Shown here: one piece after another, positions 7,089 to 16,201 of the stretch | How the letters are laid out: every line of letters begins with the position of its first letter | Numbering within the stretch: position 1 is the first letter of the stretch | Origin: Candidatus Poribacteria bacterium | GTDB taxonomy: Bacteria > Poribacteria > WGA-4E > WGA-3G | NCBI GenBank assembly: GCA_022828145.1 | Contig: JAJEJA010000056.1 | Location: 1-51,914, forward strand | Direction: 5' to 3' | Length of the DNA: 51,914 nt | The notes under the pieces: model-generated | What the model saw: only the letters and a program-made list of their open reading frames with translations | Told to the model about the DNA's origin: nothing | Database searches by the model: none | Made by a program: the position numbers and the translations under genes

Positions 7089-8696
7089 ATGGCAAGAGAA
7101 GTCCGACCGGACGAAATATCGAATATACTAAAACAACAACTGCAACAGTTCGAACAAGACGTAGATGTCTATGACTCTGGTACTGTGCTGGAGGTAGGCG
7201 ATGGTATCGCACGGGTGCATGGACTCGCTAACGCTATGGCGAGTGAAATGATTGAATTCCCGAATGATATTTACGGCATCGCTTTTAACCTTGAAGAAGA
7301 CAACGTCGGTTGTGTGTTGTTTGGTGAAGACCAACTTATACATGAAGGCGATACTGTTAAACGCACGGGTAGACTGGCAGAAGTCCCCGTCGGTGAAGCT
7401 CTGCTCGGACGGATGGTAGATGCTCTCGGTGAACCGATTGACGGTTTGGGCGAAATTAACACAGAACATCGATTACCCGTGGAACAGAAAGGATTAGGTA
7501 TCGTCCAACGTCAACCTGTAAGTGAACCGCTCTACACCGGATTGAAGGCTATTGACAGTCTAACACCTATCGGTAGGGGACAACGTGAACTGATTATCGG
7601 TGACCGCAGAACTGGAAAAACTGCAATAGCAATTGACGCTATTCTAAGCCAGAGGAACACGGATGTCTACTGCATCTATGTCGCTATCGGTCAGAAAGGG
7701 TCTACACTGGCACAAGTTGCCAATACCCTTCGTGAACATAATGCGATGGAATACACGACAATTGTCTCAGCACCCGCAAGCGCGCCATCTCCACTACAAT
7801 ATCTTGCGCCTTATTCAGGCACATCAATGGCAGAATACTATCGGGATAACGGTAAACACGCGCTCATTATATACGATGACTTGACAAAACATGCATGGGC
7901 ATACAGACAGATGTCGCTGCTTTCGCGTAGACCGCCAGGACGTGAAGCGTATCCCGGTGATGTGTTCTATCTACATTCACGGTTGTTAGAACGTGCCGCA
8001 AAACTGAGTGACGATATGGGGGGTGGTTCTCTAACCGCACTACCGATCATCGAGATCTTTGAAGGTGATTTGACGACATACATACCAACAAATGTTATCT
8101 CCATTACCGATGGACAGATATACCTCACAACGGACCTTTTCAACCAAGGTGTGAGACCCGCTATTGATGTTGGCACATCTGTTTCACGTGTAGGTGGTGA
8201 TGCACAGGTTAAAGCGATGAAATCGGATGAGGTTGCTGGCACGCTAAAGCTTGATCTTGCAAGTTTCAGAGAAGTTGCTGCTTTTGCACAGTTCGGATCG
8301 GATTTGGATGCCTTAACACAGTCTCTGCTCTTACGCGGTACACGGCTTGTTGAACTGCTAAAACAACCACAATATCAACCGATGCCAGTTGAACGCGAAG
8401 TTGCCTCTATCTTCTGCGGAACCAACGGTTACTTGGACGATGTAACTGAATCAGAAGTGGCAAGGTTTGAATCTGAATTCCTGCAATACCTTGACAGAAA
8501 TCATGCGGAACTCCTCACACAAATAGCAGAAACCGGTGAATTGAGTGATGAATTGCTTGAGACCCTGCATGCTGCCGCCAAAGCATTCAAAGAGAATTGG
8601 AGTGATACGCCAGCAGAACAACCGAATACCGAGGAAGTGCCAGCAGAGGAACCCGCCACAGAGGAAACAGCGGAAACCCATACAGAAGGTGAATAA
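7089..8696 (+). CDS. atpA: ATP synthase F1 subunit alpha
   Basis: A 535-residue alpha subunit with the non-catalytic nucleotide-binding P-loop G-D-R-R-T-G-K-T (family consensus G-D-R-Q-T-G-K-T), the [21 protein letters not shown] block and the S-V-S-R-V-G-G segment. It is longer than the usual 500-510 residues because of an acidic C-terminal tail of about 25 residues rich in E, T and P-A-E-E repeats, which probably hangs free. An AAGGA site precedes the start; atpG follows after two bases, so the two are translationally coupled. Confidence 0.97.
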   Translation: MAREVRPDEISNILKQQLQQFEQDVDVYDSGTVLEVGDGIARVHGLANAMASEMIEFPNDIYGIAFNLEEDNVGCVLFGEDQLIHEGDTVKRTGRLAEVPVGEALLGRMVDALGEPIDGLGEINTEHRLPVEQKGLGIVQRQPVSEPLYTGLKAIDSLTPIGRGQRELIIGDRRTGKTAIAIDAILSQRNTDVYCIYVAIGQKGSTLAQVANTLREHNAMEYTTIVSAPASAPSPLQYLAPYSGTSMAEYYRDNGKHALIIYDDLTKHAWAYRQMSLLSRRPPGREAYPGDVFYLHSRLLERAAKLSDDMGGGSLTALPIIEIFEGDLTTYIPTNVISITDGQIYLTTDLFNQGVRPAIDVGTSVSRVGGDAQVKAMKSDEVAGTLKLDLASFREVAAFAQFGSDLDALTQSLLLRGTRLVELLKQPQYQPMPVEREVASIFCGTNGYLDDVTESEVARFESEFLQYLDRNHAELLTQIAETGELSDELLETLHAAAKAFKENWSDTPAEQPNTEEVPAEEPATEETAETHTEGE

Positions 8697-8698
8697 CC

Positions 8699-9577
8699 AT
8701 GGCTACATTACGAGAAATACGTCGCCGAATTGCCAGTATTAAGAACATTGAACAGGTGACAGATGCTATGCGTGTCGTCGCTGCTGCAAGACTCCGCCGC
8801 GCACAAGAGAACATCTTGTCAACACGTCCCTACGCTGACAAACTGAAAACTATACTCGGACATCTTATATCACAGATGAACATAGAGGAAGAAGCACTAA
8901 CACACCCTCTGCTTGAGGAACGTGAAGTAAAGCATGTCTGTATCATTTCGGTTTCTGGTGATCGCGGACTGTGTGGTAGTTTCAACAGCAACGTCATACG
9001 TACAACTACTGAACGTATACAGCACTACGAAGCAGACGGAGCAGATGTCACGCTAATATGTATCGGTAGACGGACACAGGAACATTTTGACAGACGCGGG
9101 TATGACATCACAGACTCTTATATCAATATCTTCCGTCAGCTTGAATTCCAAATCGCAGTTGATGTCGTCCACGAATTTGAACATCTCTATACTGACAGAA
9201 CGATTGACAAGGTAGAGGTAATCTACAACAACTTCAAGTCTGCTATCCTTCAGACAGTGCTTGTTGAACAACTCTTACCTTTAGAACCTATAGAACCCGA
9301 AGGTGATACGCTGTTTTTAGATTACGTCTATGAACCGGGACAAGTAGAACTCTTTGAAATGTTGCTCCATAAGGATTTAAACATGCAGATGTGGAAGGTG
9401 CTATTAGACTCAAACGCTGCAGAGCAAGCAGCACGAATGGCTGCGATGGAAAACGCCACACAGAAAGCAAAAGAACTCATAGACGAATTAGTCTTACAAC
9501 GTAACAGAGCACGTCAGACACAAATCACAACAGAAATATCGGAAATTGTCAGTGGCGCAGCCGCTCTGGAAGGATAA
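8699..9577 (+). CDS. atpG: ATP synthase F1 subunit gamma
   Basis: A 292-residue gamma subunit, the central rotor shaft. The N-terminal coiled coil starts M-A-T-L-R-E-I-R-R-R-I-A-S-I-K-N-I-E-Q-V-T and the C-terminal helix ends with R-N-R-A-R-Q-T-Q-I-T-T-E-I-S-E-I-V-S-G-A-A-A-L, both standard. The central G-D-R-G-L-C-G-S-F-N motif is present. The length is normal. It starts two bases after the atpA stop and shares its AGGTGA ribosome site with the atpA tail. Confidence 0.97.
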   Translation: MATLREIRRRIASIKNIEQVTDAMRVVAAARLRRAQENILSTRPYADKLKTILGHLISQMNIEEEALTHPLLEEREVKHVCIISVSGDRGLCGSFNSNVIRTTTERIQHYEADGADVTLICIGRRTQEHFDRRGYDITDSYINIFRQLEFQIAVDVVHEFEHLYTDRTIDKVEVIYNNFKSAILQTVLVEQLLPLEPIEPEGDTLFLDYVYEPGQVELFEMLLHKDLNMQMWKVLLDSNAAEQAARMAAMENATQKAKELIDELVLQRNRARQTQITTEISEIVSGAAALEG

Positions 9578-9606
9578 TCATTATGAATGGTTGGCACCGA
9601 TTGTAG

Positions 9607-11061
<1,455 letters not shown>

Positions 11062-11176
11062 TTGTCTATATTGTGTTATAATTGTCTCAATATAAACTGG
11101 AGTTTATCCTATAGGTAGAGTCCAAAATAACTCACGAAATATGTTCTGTTCTCAAACGAAACTGCAGAGGTGACAC

Positions 11177-11590
11177 ATGAAACACACAACAAGCATTGAA
11201 TTGGCAAATCTAACAGAGTTGATTTTAGCAGATTCGGACGTTATCAAATCTGAAGAGGTAAAACGGGTAACTGTTGATGATGCAATCGTTGATACCGGTG
11301 CAACCCGACTATCCTTACCTAAATCCCTCATTGAACAACTCGGTTTGACAGTAATTGGCAGTCGTAAATCACGAACGACGAACGGCATAGTAGACAGAAA
11401 CATCTATTCGGCAGTCCAATTTACAGTTTTGGAGCGAAGCGGAATTATTGAGGTGACAGATGTACCGGACAATGTGCCAGTCCTTGTAGGACACATGGTT
11501 TTGGAGATGCTTGATCTCTGTTTGGATATTAAAAAAGGACTAATTTATAATCCTGATCATGAAGATGAATGGATTGAAGATCAACTCTAA
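11177..11590 (+). CDS. retropepsin-like (clan AA) aspartic protease
   Basis: A 137-residue protein with the D-T-G-A-T catalytic motif (I-V-D-T-G-A-T-R-L-S-L-P, about residues 38-49) and a hydrophobic V-P-V-L-V-G-H-M-V-L-E-M-L-D-L block that resembles the second flap/psi loop of retropepsin folds (normally h-h-G-x-x-x-L). It has one active-site aspartate and so would work as a homodimer. There is no signal peptide or membrane segment, so it is cytoplasmic. It lies between atpD and atpC on the same strand, 24 bases before atpC, and should be co-transcribed. The substrate is unknown. An AGAGGTGACAC site supports the start. Confidence 0.8.
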   Translation: MKHTTSIELANLTELILADSDVIKSEEVKRVTVDDAIVDTGATRLSLPKSLIEQLGLTVIGSRKSRTTNGIVDRNIYSAVQFTVLERSGIIEVTDVPDNVPVLVGHMVLEMLDLCLDIKKGLIYNPDHEDEWIEDQL

Positions 11591-11614
11591 CAAACGCTTA
11601 GGACAGATTAAAGA

Positions 11615-12025
11615 ATGTTAAACAGAAGTTTTCACCTTGAAATACGCACACCGGAAAAAATGATTTTTGATGGGGATGTTACGAGCGTAACTGCGCCGGG
11701 AGTTGAAGGGAACTTTCAGATTCTTGCGGGACACATCCCTTTTCTCACAGCATTAGATGTCGGAGAAATCCGTGTTAACGAATCATCGGACACAGCGCGG
11801 CATCTGGCAACGAGTGGTGGGGTTTTTGAGGTGCTACGCACCGGTGTCACCGTATTGGTTGAAACAGCGGAGTGGGCATCGGACATAGACGTTTCCCGTG
11901 CTGAGAATGCTCTTACCCGTGCCCAAGAACAACTCACAGCCGATGCTCCTGACCTAAATCGTCCCCAAGTAGAAGCTGCCCTTGCACGTGCACAAAATCG
12001 TATTAAGGTTGCGGGTAACGAGTAA
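11615..12025 (+). CDS. atpC: ATP synthase F1 subunit epsilon
   Basis: A 136-residue epsilon subunit: an N-terminal beta-sandwich (T-P-E-K-M-I-F-D-G-D-V-T-S-V-T-A-P-G-V-E-G-N-F-Q-I-L-A-G-H-I-P-F) and a C-terminal helix pair (A-E-N-A-L-T-R-A-Q-E-Q-L ... A-L-A-R-A-Q-N-R-I). It couples the gamma shaft to the c-ring and can inhibit hydrolysis through its C-terminal helices. A diverged, stop-containing copy of the helical tail lies 600 bases downstream. Confidence 0.95.
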   Translation: MLNRSFHLEIRTPEKMIFDGDVTSVTAPGVEGNFQILAGHIPFLTALDVGEIRVNESSDTARHLATSGGVFEVLRTGVTVLVETAEWASDIDVSRAENALTRAQEQLTADAPDLNRPQVEAALARAQNRIKVAGNE

Positions 12026-12051
12026 GCATCACTTCAAGCCACTCATCTCTG

Positions 12052-12288
12052 TCAAGCAGACCTTAACAGTTTTTCTATATTCCATTTAATAGTTGGCGGC
12101 GGAAGTGCTTCATTTTCTTGACGTGCAACTTCTATCCACTCATCAACAATCTCACACAACTCGCGATACACCTCAACTTCATCGTCACCATGACAACACG
12201 TGCCGATGATTCCCGGGCAGAACCCAATAAAACATTGGTCCTCGTCTGACCATTTCACAATTTTAATATACTTCGCGCGATCTGTCAT
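12052..12288 (-). CDS. hicB: HicB-type antitoxin
   Basis: A 78-residue protein of HicB type: the N-terminal half-RNase-H-like fold reads Y-I-K-I-V-K-W-S-D-E-D-Q-C-F-I-G-F-C-P-G, and a helix follows (V-Y-R-E-L-C-E-I-V-D-E-W-I). The protein ends soon after, so the C-terminal DNA-binding domain of long HicB proteins is missing or very short (P-T-I-K-W-N-I-E-K-L-L). The start codon overlaps the HicA stop (TAATG), which implies coupled translation. It would neutralise the HicA RNase. It runs opposite to the ATP synthase operon, converging on atpC. Confidence 0.85.
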   Translation of the reverse strand: MTDRAKYIKIVKWSDEDQCFIGFCPGIIGTCCHGDDEVEVYRELCEIVDEWIEVARQENEALPPPTIKWNIEKLLRSA

Positions 12289-12479
12289 TATTGAGACTCC
12301 TCAATTTTTCTTTTAACTTCCCTTTCTTGGTAGTGCTTAGCATCATCACCAAGTTTTCCTGAAATAGTAACACGCATGCCTTTTGGATGTTTATAGTTTC
12401 TATGGTTACCTTTTCCACCTCTGTTGGTAAAACCTGCTTTTTCAAGGTCCGAAATAAGTTGTCGTATTTTTCTTGGCAT
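12288..12479 (-). CDS. hicA: HicA-type mRNA interferase toxin
   Basis: A 63-residue HicA toxin (double-stranded RNA-binding fold RNase). M-P-R-K-I-R-Q-L-I-S-D-L-E-K-A-G-F is the normal N-terminus and the catalytic histidine lies in G-K-G-N-H-R-N-Y-K-H-P. Upstream in-frame codons to a TTG at 12512 are rejected because the ATG at 12479 gives the family's usual length and N-terminus. It is the first gene of the pair, toxin before antitoxin, as is normal for hicAB. Confidence 0.88.
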   Translation of the reverse strand: MPRKIRQLISDLEKAGFTNRGGKGNHRNYKHPKGMRVTISGKLGDDAKHYQEREVKRKIEESQ

Positions 12480-12632
12480 ATTAACAACCAAATAACTTGC
12501 AACTAACCTCAACAGACGAAAGGCGATATGTTATTTTATTTATCATGACTAAAGGGAATCTGTAACCGTTATTAAGTATACCACAAAGACTATCAAATTT
12601 CATCCTATTTCAGAAAAAAATGTAGTTATTGT

Positions 12633-12776
12633 AATATTGACGTGTCACATGCCGAAAGATCACTTGAACGTGCCACAGAACAACTTGCGGTAGATGCACC
12701 CAATCTGAATCGTCTACTTGCAGAAGCAGCACACGCCCGCGCACAAAATTGTAATTAGGTTGCGAATAATGCGTAA
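12633..12776 (+). pseudogene. decayed duplicate of the atpC 3' end
   Basis: Read in one frame, this stretch gives I-D-V-S-H-A-E-R-S-L-E-R-A-T-E-Q-L then D-A-P-N-L-N-R and A-E-A-A-H-A-R-A-Q-N, followed by a stop and V-A-N-N-A. It aligns without gaps to the last 47 residues of atpC (I-D-V-S-R-A-E-N-A-L-T-R-A-Q-E-Q-L ... V-A-G-N-E). Nothing corresponds to the N-terminal sandwich. It is therefore a tail fragment left by duplication and has no start codon of its own. Confidence 0.85.
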
Positions 12777-12836
12777 ATTGTATTAAAATAACTATTAAGT
12801 CTACAAAAGGTGTATTGTAATATGCACTTTGAGATT
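12745..12836 (+). repeat. about 90-bp direct repeat, copy 1
   Basis: From the end of the atpC-tail copy through ATGCACTTTGAG (12824-12835 region), this stretch is roughly 90% identical to 13659-13748. In copy 2 the corresponding ATG starts a real gene (13735). Here it opens a five-codon frame that ends in TAG, immediately before the ribosome site of the Uma2 gene. The leader of the second gene has thus been duplicated in front of a different coding region. Confidence 0.8.
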
Positions 12837-12849
12837 TAGGAGAAATCTG

Positions 12850-13416
12850 ATGTCCAATTTGCCTGCGAACCCTGAATCTATGCAAGAAATGCCACCTCAC
12901 GGCACGATGACGATGGCGGAATTTCTTGAAAACGATTTAGAGGGTTATGAGTATGTAAAAGGGGAATTAGTGCCAATGGCAGCTGCAGCGATTATCCATG
13001 GGGAAATAGGCTCTAATGTTCATTTAATTTTAGGAATGTTTGTTCAGGAACAAAAGTTAGGACGTTTATATATTGCAGAAACGACATTCCAATTAGGTGA
13101 TCGGGTGGTAAAACCGGATATTGCGTTTGTATCAACAGAACGGTTGTCGGAAGATAAATTAAAGGGTTACACTAATGCCCCTGATCTCGCTATTGAAATA
13201 GTTTCACCGACAGATAAGCATTATGATGTTACCGAAAAAGCGTTAGCTTATCTGAAAGCGGGAACACGGCTTGTTTGGGTTATTGAACCGATTATGAAAA
13301 CGGTTATGATCTATCGGTCTGAAGCAGACTCTACGCTGCTAAACTATGAAGATACTTTAACGGGTGAGGATGTCGTACCAGGCTTCTCGTGTCCAGTGGC
13401 AGAACTTTTTGAATAG
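12850..13416 (+). CDS. Uma2-family putative restriction-endonuclease-fold protein
   Basis: A 188-residue Uma2 (DUF820) protein with a PD-(D/E)xK-like core: E-Y-V-K-G-E-L-V, V-V-K-P-D-I-A-F-V-S (metal aspartate) and A-P-D-L-A-I-E-I-V-S-P (glutamate), then the family's L-A-Y-L-K-A-G-T-R-L-V-W-V-I-E-P. Function in the cell is unknown; the family is amplified in cyanobacteria and several uncultured phyla. AGGAGA at 12838-12843 decides for ATG 12850 over an upstream TTG. Confidence 0.88.
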   Translation: MSNLPANPESMQEMPPHGTMTMAEFLENDLEGYEYVKGELVPMAAAAIIHGEIGSNVHLILGMFVQEQKLGRLYIAETTFQLGDRVVKPDIAFVSTERLSEDKLKGYTNAPDLAIEIVSPTDKHYDVTEKALAYLKAGTRLVWVIEPIMKTVMIYRSEADSTLLNYEDTLTGEDVVPGFSCPVAELFE

Positions 13417-13552
13417 ACATCCTTGATTGTGCTTTTTTATACAACATTCATCATTCAATGTGCTTCTCCGAACAACATCCATATTGATATTGCTGTAGCA
13501 TATTCTGTTAGATTGTGCTTCTCCGAACAACATACGGGTGTGTAAAGTTTCA

Positions 13553-13657
13553 GTCACCTTTTTTCATAAGAGACGGCACTCGGAGAGTGCCTACTACTAT
13601 TAAGAGCTTATGAAATCCCAGTATTGACATCTATAGTGACAAAAACTTTACAAACCC
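13553..13657 (+). repeat. 105-bp direct repeat, copy 1 (copy 2 at 14405-14508)
   Basis: From GTCACCTTTTTTCATAAG to CTTTACAAACCC the two copies agree at nearly every base. The two copies bracket the gene pair 13735/14198, so the pair could be lost or amplified by recombination between them. In copy 1 the inner palindrome is bounded by TTTCATAAG and CTTATGAAA, an outer inverted repeat partly lost in copy 2. Confidence 0.85.
13571..13604 (-). repeat. palindromic element, CTCCG-loop type, copy 1
   Basis: On the minus strand: TAGTAGTAGGCACT, loop CTCCG, AGTGCCGTCT, so GGCACT pairs with AGTGCC around a CTCCG loop. The same 34-base unit is at 14423-14456, and close variants with an A in place of the last G of the plus-strand GAGAGTG block are at 33953-33987 and 38631-38664. 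Confidence 0.8.
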
Positions 13658-13734
13658 AAAATTGTATAAAGGTTGCGAATAATGCGTAGATTGTGTTAAA
13701 ATAGTTATTAAGTCTACAAGAGGTGTATTGTAAT

Positions 13735-14205
13735 ATGCGCTTTGAGAATTATGAATCGGATTTGGGTATAGTTTCCGATCAGGTAGAAACCGGAACTACA
13801 ATAACGGACCTTTCCCAACTTCAAAAGTCCCAAATAAAAAAGCAAAAACTTGAAATATCAGAGCAATTTGATATCCTATCACAACGGGAAGATAACTGGG
13901 ATGGACGCGGTTCACAAAAACCAACCGAATTAACCTTAGTACACGCGAAAGTGATTATGAACGCATTGTTAGATTCAGTCACTTCTGTCGGATATCGATG
14001 CGATACACCATCTATCTCCAGCGATGGTGACGGTTATGTAACCGCAGTATGGTACAAAAACGAACGACAATTACATTTTCAGATTGGAGAACATGAAGCT
14101 GAATATTTCAAAGTTTGGGGCACGAACATTGATACAGAGATGGATGTAGACTATCTAAAACCTGAAAACTATCTAACGTTATGGAAATGGTTAATTGATG
14201 AATAG
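13735..14205 (+). CDS. protein of unknown function
   Basis: A 156-residue soluble acidic protein. A central N-W-D-G-R-G-S-Q-K-P-T motif followed by a helix (L-V-H-A-K-V-I-M-N-A-L-L-D) recalls a group of small uncharacterised proteins with W-D-G-x-G-x-x-x-P-T that often sit beside small partner genes. The C-terminal part has beta strands and several tryptophans. The ATG at 13735 is preceded by AAGAGG at a long distance; an upstream TTG at 13723 is possible. It overlaps the 42-codon gene at 14198. It lies between two copies of a 105-bp repeat. Confidence 0.6.
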   Translation: MRFENYESDLGIVSDQVETGTTITDLSQLQKSQIKKQKLEISEQFDILSQREDNWDGRGSQKPTELTLVHAKVIMNALLDSVTSVGYRCDTPSISSDGDGYVTAVWYKNERQLHFQIGEHEAEYFKVWGTNIDTEMDVDYLKPENYLTLWKWLIDE

Positions 14206-14326
14206 CAGTGAAACCGTGCAAGATGATTCAAAGAGCAAACAGAAAAACGCTTTTAAATTGCTACAAATTGCCCTTGCTACACTTGCTACTAAAAACGGAT
14301 GGACTATAGAACCGAGTTCAGAGTAA
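14198..14326 (+). CDS. 42-residue protein, coupled to the upstream gene
   Basis: ATG at 14198 overlaps the last codons of the preceding gene (GATGAATAG), a classic coupling arrangement. The product starts M-N-S-S-E-T-V-Q-D-D-S-K and has one amphipathic helix (F-K-L-L-Q-I-A-L-A-T-L-A). No homologue is recognised. It could be the small partner of the upstream gene in a toxin-antitoxin-like pair, but this is only context. Confidence 0.4.
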   Translation: MNSSETVQDDSKSKQKNAFKLLQIALATLATKNGWTIEPSSE

Positions 14327-14404
14327 ATTGATAATGCTACTTTATTGTACCACATTCTGTTAGATTGTGCCATTCTTTGTTTCATTTAAGTGAGTAAGTA
14401 TTAC

Positions 14405-14508
14405 GTCACCTTTTTTCATAAGAGACGGCACTCGGAGAGTGCCTACTACTATTAAGAGCATAGGAAATCCCAGTATTGACATCTATAGTGACAAAAACTT
14501 TACAAACC
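14405..14508 (+). repeat. 105-bp direct repeat, copy 2
   Basis: Second copy of the 13553-13657 repeat with the 34-base palindromic element at 14423-14456. The rest of 14327-14646 holds no supported gene. A strong ribosome site (ACAAGGAGGTAACTACCGC, 14601-14619) precedes an ATG at 14620, but the frame runs for only about 45 codons into the antisense of the GNAT gene, so it looks like the stranded 5' end of a lost gene. Confidence 0.8.
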
Positions 14509-14646
14509 CTCCGCAATGACAATGCGCTAATTTTTCGCAAGTTGTATTCTTCCTACTTGCGATGATGGGATACAAAGTTAAATATCTCTCGTTGGAAATC
14601 ACAAGGAGGTAACTACCGCATGATACAACGCCTCTTCAACACGGTT

Positions 14647-15129
14647 CTACCTTGGTGTCTCAAACTTTTGTACTGGTCCTTTCTCTTGTTGAACTTCCGT
14701 GAAGTTGCCTTCTGTATATTCGTTAATAACCTTTCTCCAAAAAGTCTGTGCAGGTAAATTCTCTTTTTCTTCTCCAATCGACCATTTACCTGTGAATTTA
14801 GCAAAGAGTCGATGAGCAACTTCCATTCCTATTCCTTTTCGACGGTATTTCCTTAGAATGAAGAATTCGGAAAGTAAGTTGATGCGCTCACCATTTTCTG
14901 ATTGGATCTGCCTGCCCATCGCAAATCCAGCCAATTTTTCGTCAATTTTTACAAAGTAAGCAAAACGTCCAGGTTCTGTCCAATAGTGGTCGAGATATTT
15001 GTAGTTGAACAGTCCATAAGGTCCAACATCCTCTTTGTTAAATTCACTATAATCGTGAAAGCAAAACTGCATCAGGTTGCGAAGAACAGGTTTTGCATCA
15101 AGTGAAATTTTTTCAAGTTTAATGTTCAT
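14647..15129 (-). CDS. GNAT-family N-acetyltransferase
   Basis: A 160-residue GNAT protein. The acetyl-CoA pyrophosphate loop is visible (F-I-L-R-K-Y-R-R-K-G-I-G-M-E-V-A, about 92-107; consensus R/Q-x-x-G-x-G/A), preceded by the acidic strand and by F-V-K-I-D-E-K-L-A-G-F-A. The substrate is not evident. It starts seven bases after the PhyH gene stop and is probably in one transcript with it. GGAG about nine bases before the ATG is the ribosome site. Confidence 0.85.
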   Translation of the reverse strand: MNIKLEKISLDAKPVLRNLMQFCFHDYSEFNKEDVGPYGLFNYKYLDHYWTEPGRFAYFVKIDEKLAGFAMGRQIQSENGERINLLSEFFILRKYRRKGIGMEVAHRLFAKFTGKWSIGEEKENLPAQTFWRKVINEYTEGNFTEVQQEKGPVQKFETPR

Positions 15130-15136
15130 GTCTGTT

Positions 15137-15961
15137 CTACTCCGTCAACGTAACCTCATCCTGTTTCACAATATCCTTGATATGTCTATACGGAGCAGAT
15201 TTCACCAATTCTAACGTCTCAGGAGACAAACGATCCAAAATAGCCTGCGGTAAGTTATGCGATCCAACAAACTGTGGAAAATAACGTAACACAAGAAACC
15301 TACGATCCCTATCCTTTGGTTTCCAACGTAAAACGCCGTGCGTTAACAACTCCGAAATAATCACAATATCACCTGCTTTGGGTGTGATATTCACGAAAAC
15401 TGGATCATCAATCGGATCTATCCCATCTGTTTCATCAAGTTTTAGCAGCTGCTTCGGACGATCAAATTTACTTTTATGTGAACCGGGAATGACAATGAGT
15501 CCACCATCCCCTGGATAGACATCGGTAAAATAGGGAAAACAGACAAAGTTATCACAGTAGATACGACCGTTGTTAACTTCATACCTTGTGCTATACCGTC
15601 CGTAGTCATCACGCGCACAATGTAGTCCACCCGGATTAATATGCGCGTTCTCTCCCGCTTTCCACAGGTCATGTTTATCATGCTTGAGTGAGCCTCTGCC
15701 AAATCGTGGTTGATTGTCTGTCAACTCTTTGATAATGGGCCACAGTGCAGTGTGCATCGTCAAACACTCAAGTGATTTGTCAAAAGCAAATCCGTGCTGA
15801 TGAAGTCCGCGCTGCTCAAACCCTGGTGGTAATTCATCAGGAGGAGTCGCGATATATCTATCAACTGCCTCAGCAGCCTTTGTTAATGCATCGCCAGTGA
15901 TGACGTTTTTCAGGTGAAGGTAACCCGTTACATCAAATAGATAACGTTGTTTCGGTGTCAT
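15137..15961 (-). CDS. phytanoyl-CoA dioxygenase (PhyH) family protein
   Basis: A 274-residue Fe(II)/2-oxoglutarate oxygenase of the PhyH family. It opens with the family's helix-turn (Q-R-Y-L-F-D-V-T-G-Y-L-H-L-K-N-V-I) and contains G-D-G-G-L-I-V-I-P-G-S-H-K-S and the distal L-L-T-H-G-V-L-R-W with the third histidine ligand and 2-oxoglutarate arginine nearby. The first ligand pair appears as H-C-A-R-D rather than the usual H-x-D, as in a subgroup of these proteins. GGGAGA before ATG 15961 outweighs in-frame starts further upstream. Substrate unknown. Confidence 0.9.
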   Translation of the reverse strand: MTPKQRYLFDVTGYLHLKNVITGDALTKAAEAVDRYIATPPDELPPGFEQRGLHQHGFAFDKSLECLTMHTALWPIIKELTDNQPRFGRGSLKHDKHDLWKAGENAHINPGGLHCARDDYGRYSTRYEVNNGRIYCDNFVCFPYFTDVYPGDGGLIVIPGSHKSKFDRPKQLLKLDETDGIDPIDDPVFVNITPKAGDIVIISELLTHGVLRWKPKDRDRRFLVLRYFPQFVGSHNLPQAILDRLSPETLELVKSAPYRHIKDIVKQDEVTLTE

Positions 15962-16007
15962 AAATACATCTCCCATAGCGAAACATATCATCAATCTTCG
16001 GTGTGGA

Positions 16008-16031
16008 GACCCCATGCTTTAGCTTGGGGTC
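16008..16031 (-). repeat. CTTTAGC hairpin, possible IS200/IS605-type end
   Basis: GACCCCA (16008-16014) pairs with TGGGGTC (16025-16031), with an inner GC/GC pair around TTTA. The same CTTTAGC-loop style appears at 51447-51489 beside an iscB gene. It separates the intact PhyH gene from a PhyH gene remnant. No T-run follows on either strand, so a terminator is less likely. Confidence 0.4.
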
Positions 16032-16036
16032 ACTGA

Positions 16037-16200
16037 CTATAATGACATGCTAAACGATTTACCTGTTACATTTCCACTTACGTACGCATCCCGGAATAAT
16101 GTCTGACGTTTCGGCGGCATTTTTTCAATCAATGCTTGGGGTGGAAGTGAGAGTTTCCACCGTTTGTCAACCGAGTTGTATCCATTGAAAACTGCGACGA
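16037..16200 (-). pseudogene. C-terminal remnant of a second PhyH-type gene
   Basis: On the minus strand an open stretch of about 52 codons reads A-V-F-N-G-Y-N-S-V-D-K-R-W-K-L, then M-P-P-K-R-Q-T-L-F-R-D-A-Y and S-G-N, ending in TAG. M-P-P-K-R-Q-T-L-F-R-D resembles C-terminal tails of PhyH-like proteins from uncultured lineages. It has no start and abuts the stop of the 16202 gene, so it is a gene end stranded by deletion. Confidence 0.6.
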
Positions 16201-16201
16201 T

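Larger units (their letters stand above)
13417..13734 (+). other. repeat-filled intergenic region
   Basis: No gene is seen here. It contains a 20-base direct repeat (TGTGCTTCTCCGAACAACAT at 13459-13478 and 13514-13533), copy 1 of a 105-bp repeat (13553-13657) with an internal palindromic element (13571-13604), and copy 2 of the roughly 90-bp leader repeat (13659-13748). The string ATTCTGTTAGATTGTGC recurs near 14350. Confidence 0.8.

Noticed and set aside
12263..12502. Alternative minus-strand frame over hicA
   Set aside because: Out-of-frame shadow of HicA; it lacks any family pattern, while HicA and HicB match well.
13622..13656. Promoter in the 105-bp repeat (TTGACA-17-TTTACA)
   Set aside because: The -35 is perfect but the -10 matches at only three positions, too weak to list.
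14620..14760. Short frame with a perfect AAGGAGG ribosome site on the plus strand
   Set aside because: It runs about 45 codons entirely into the antisense of the GNAT gene and shows no family features; noted only as a possible relic.
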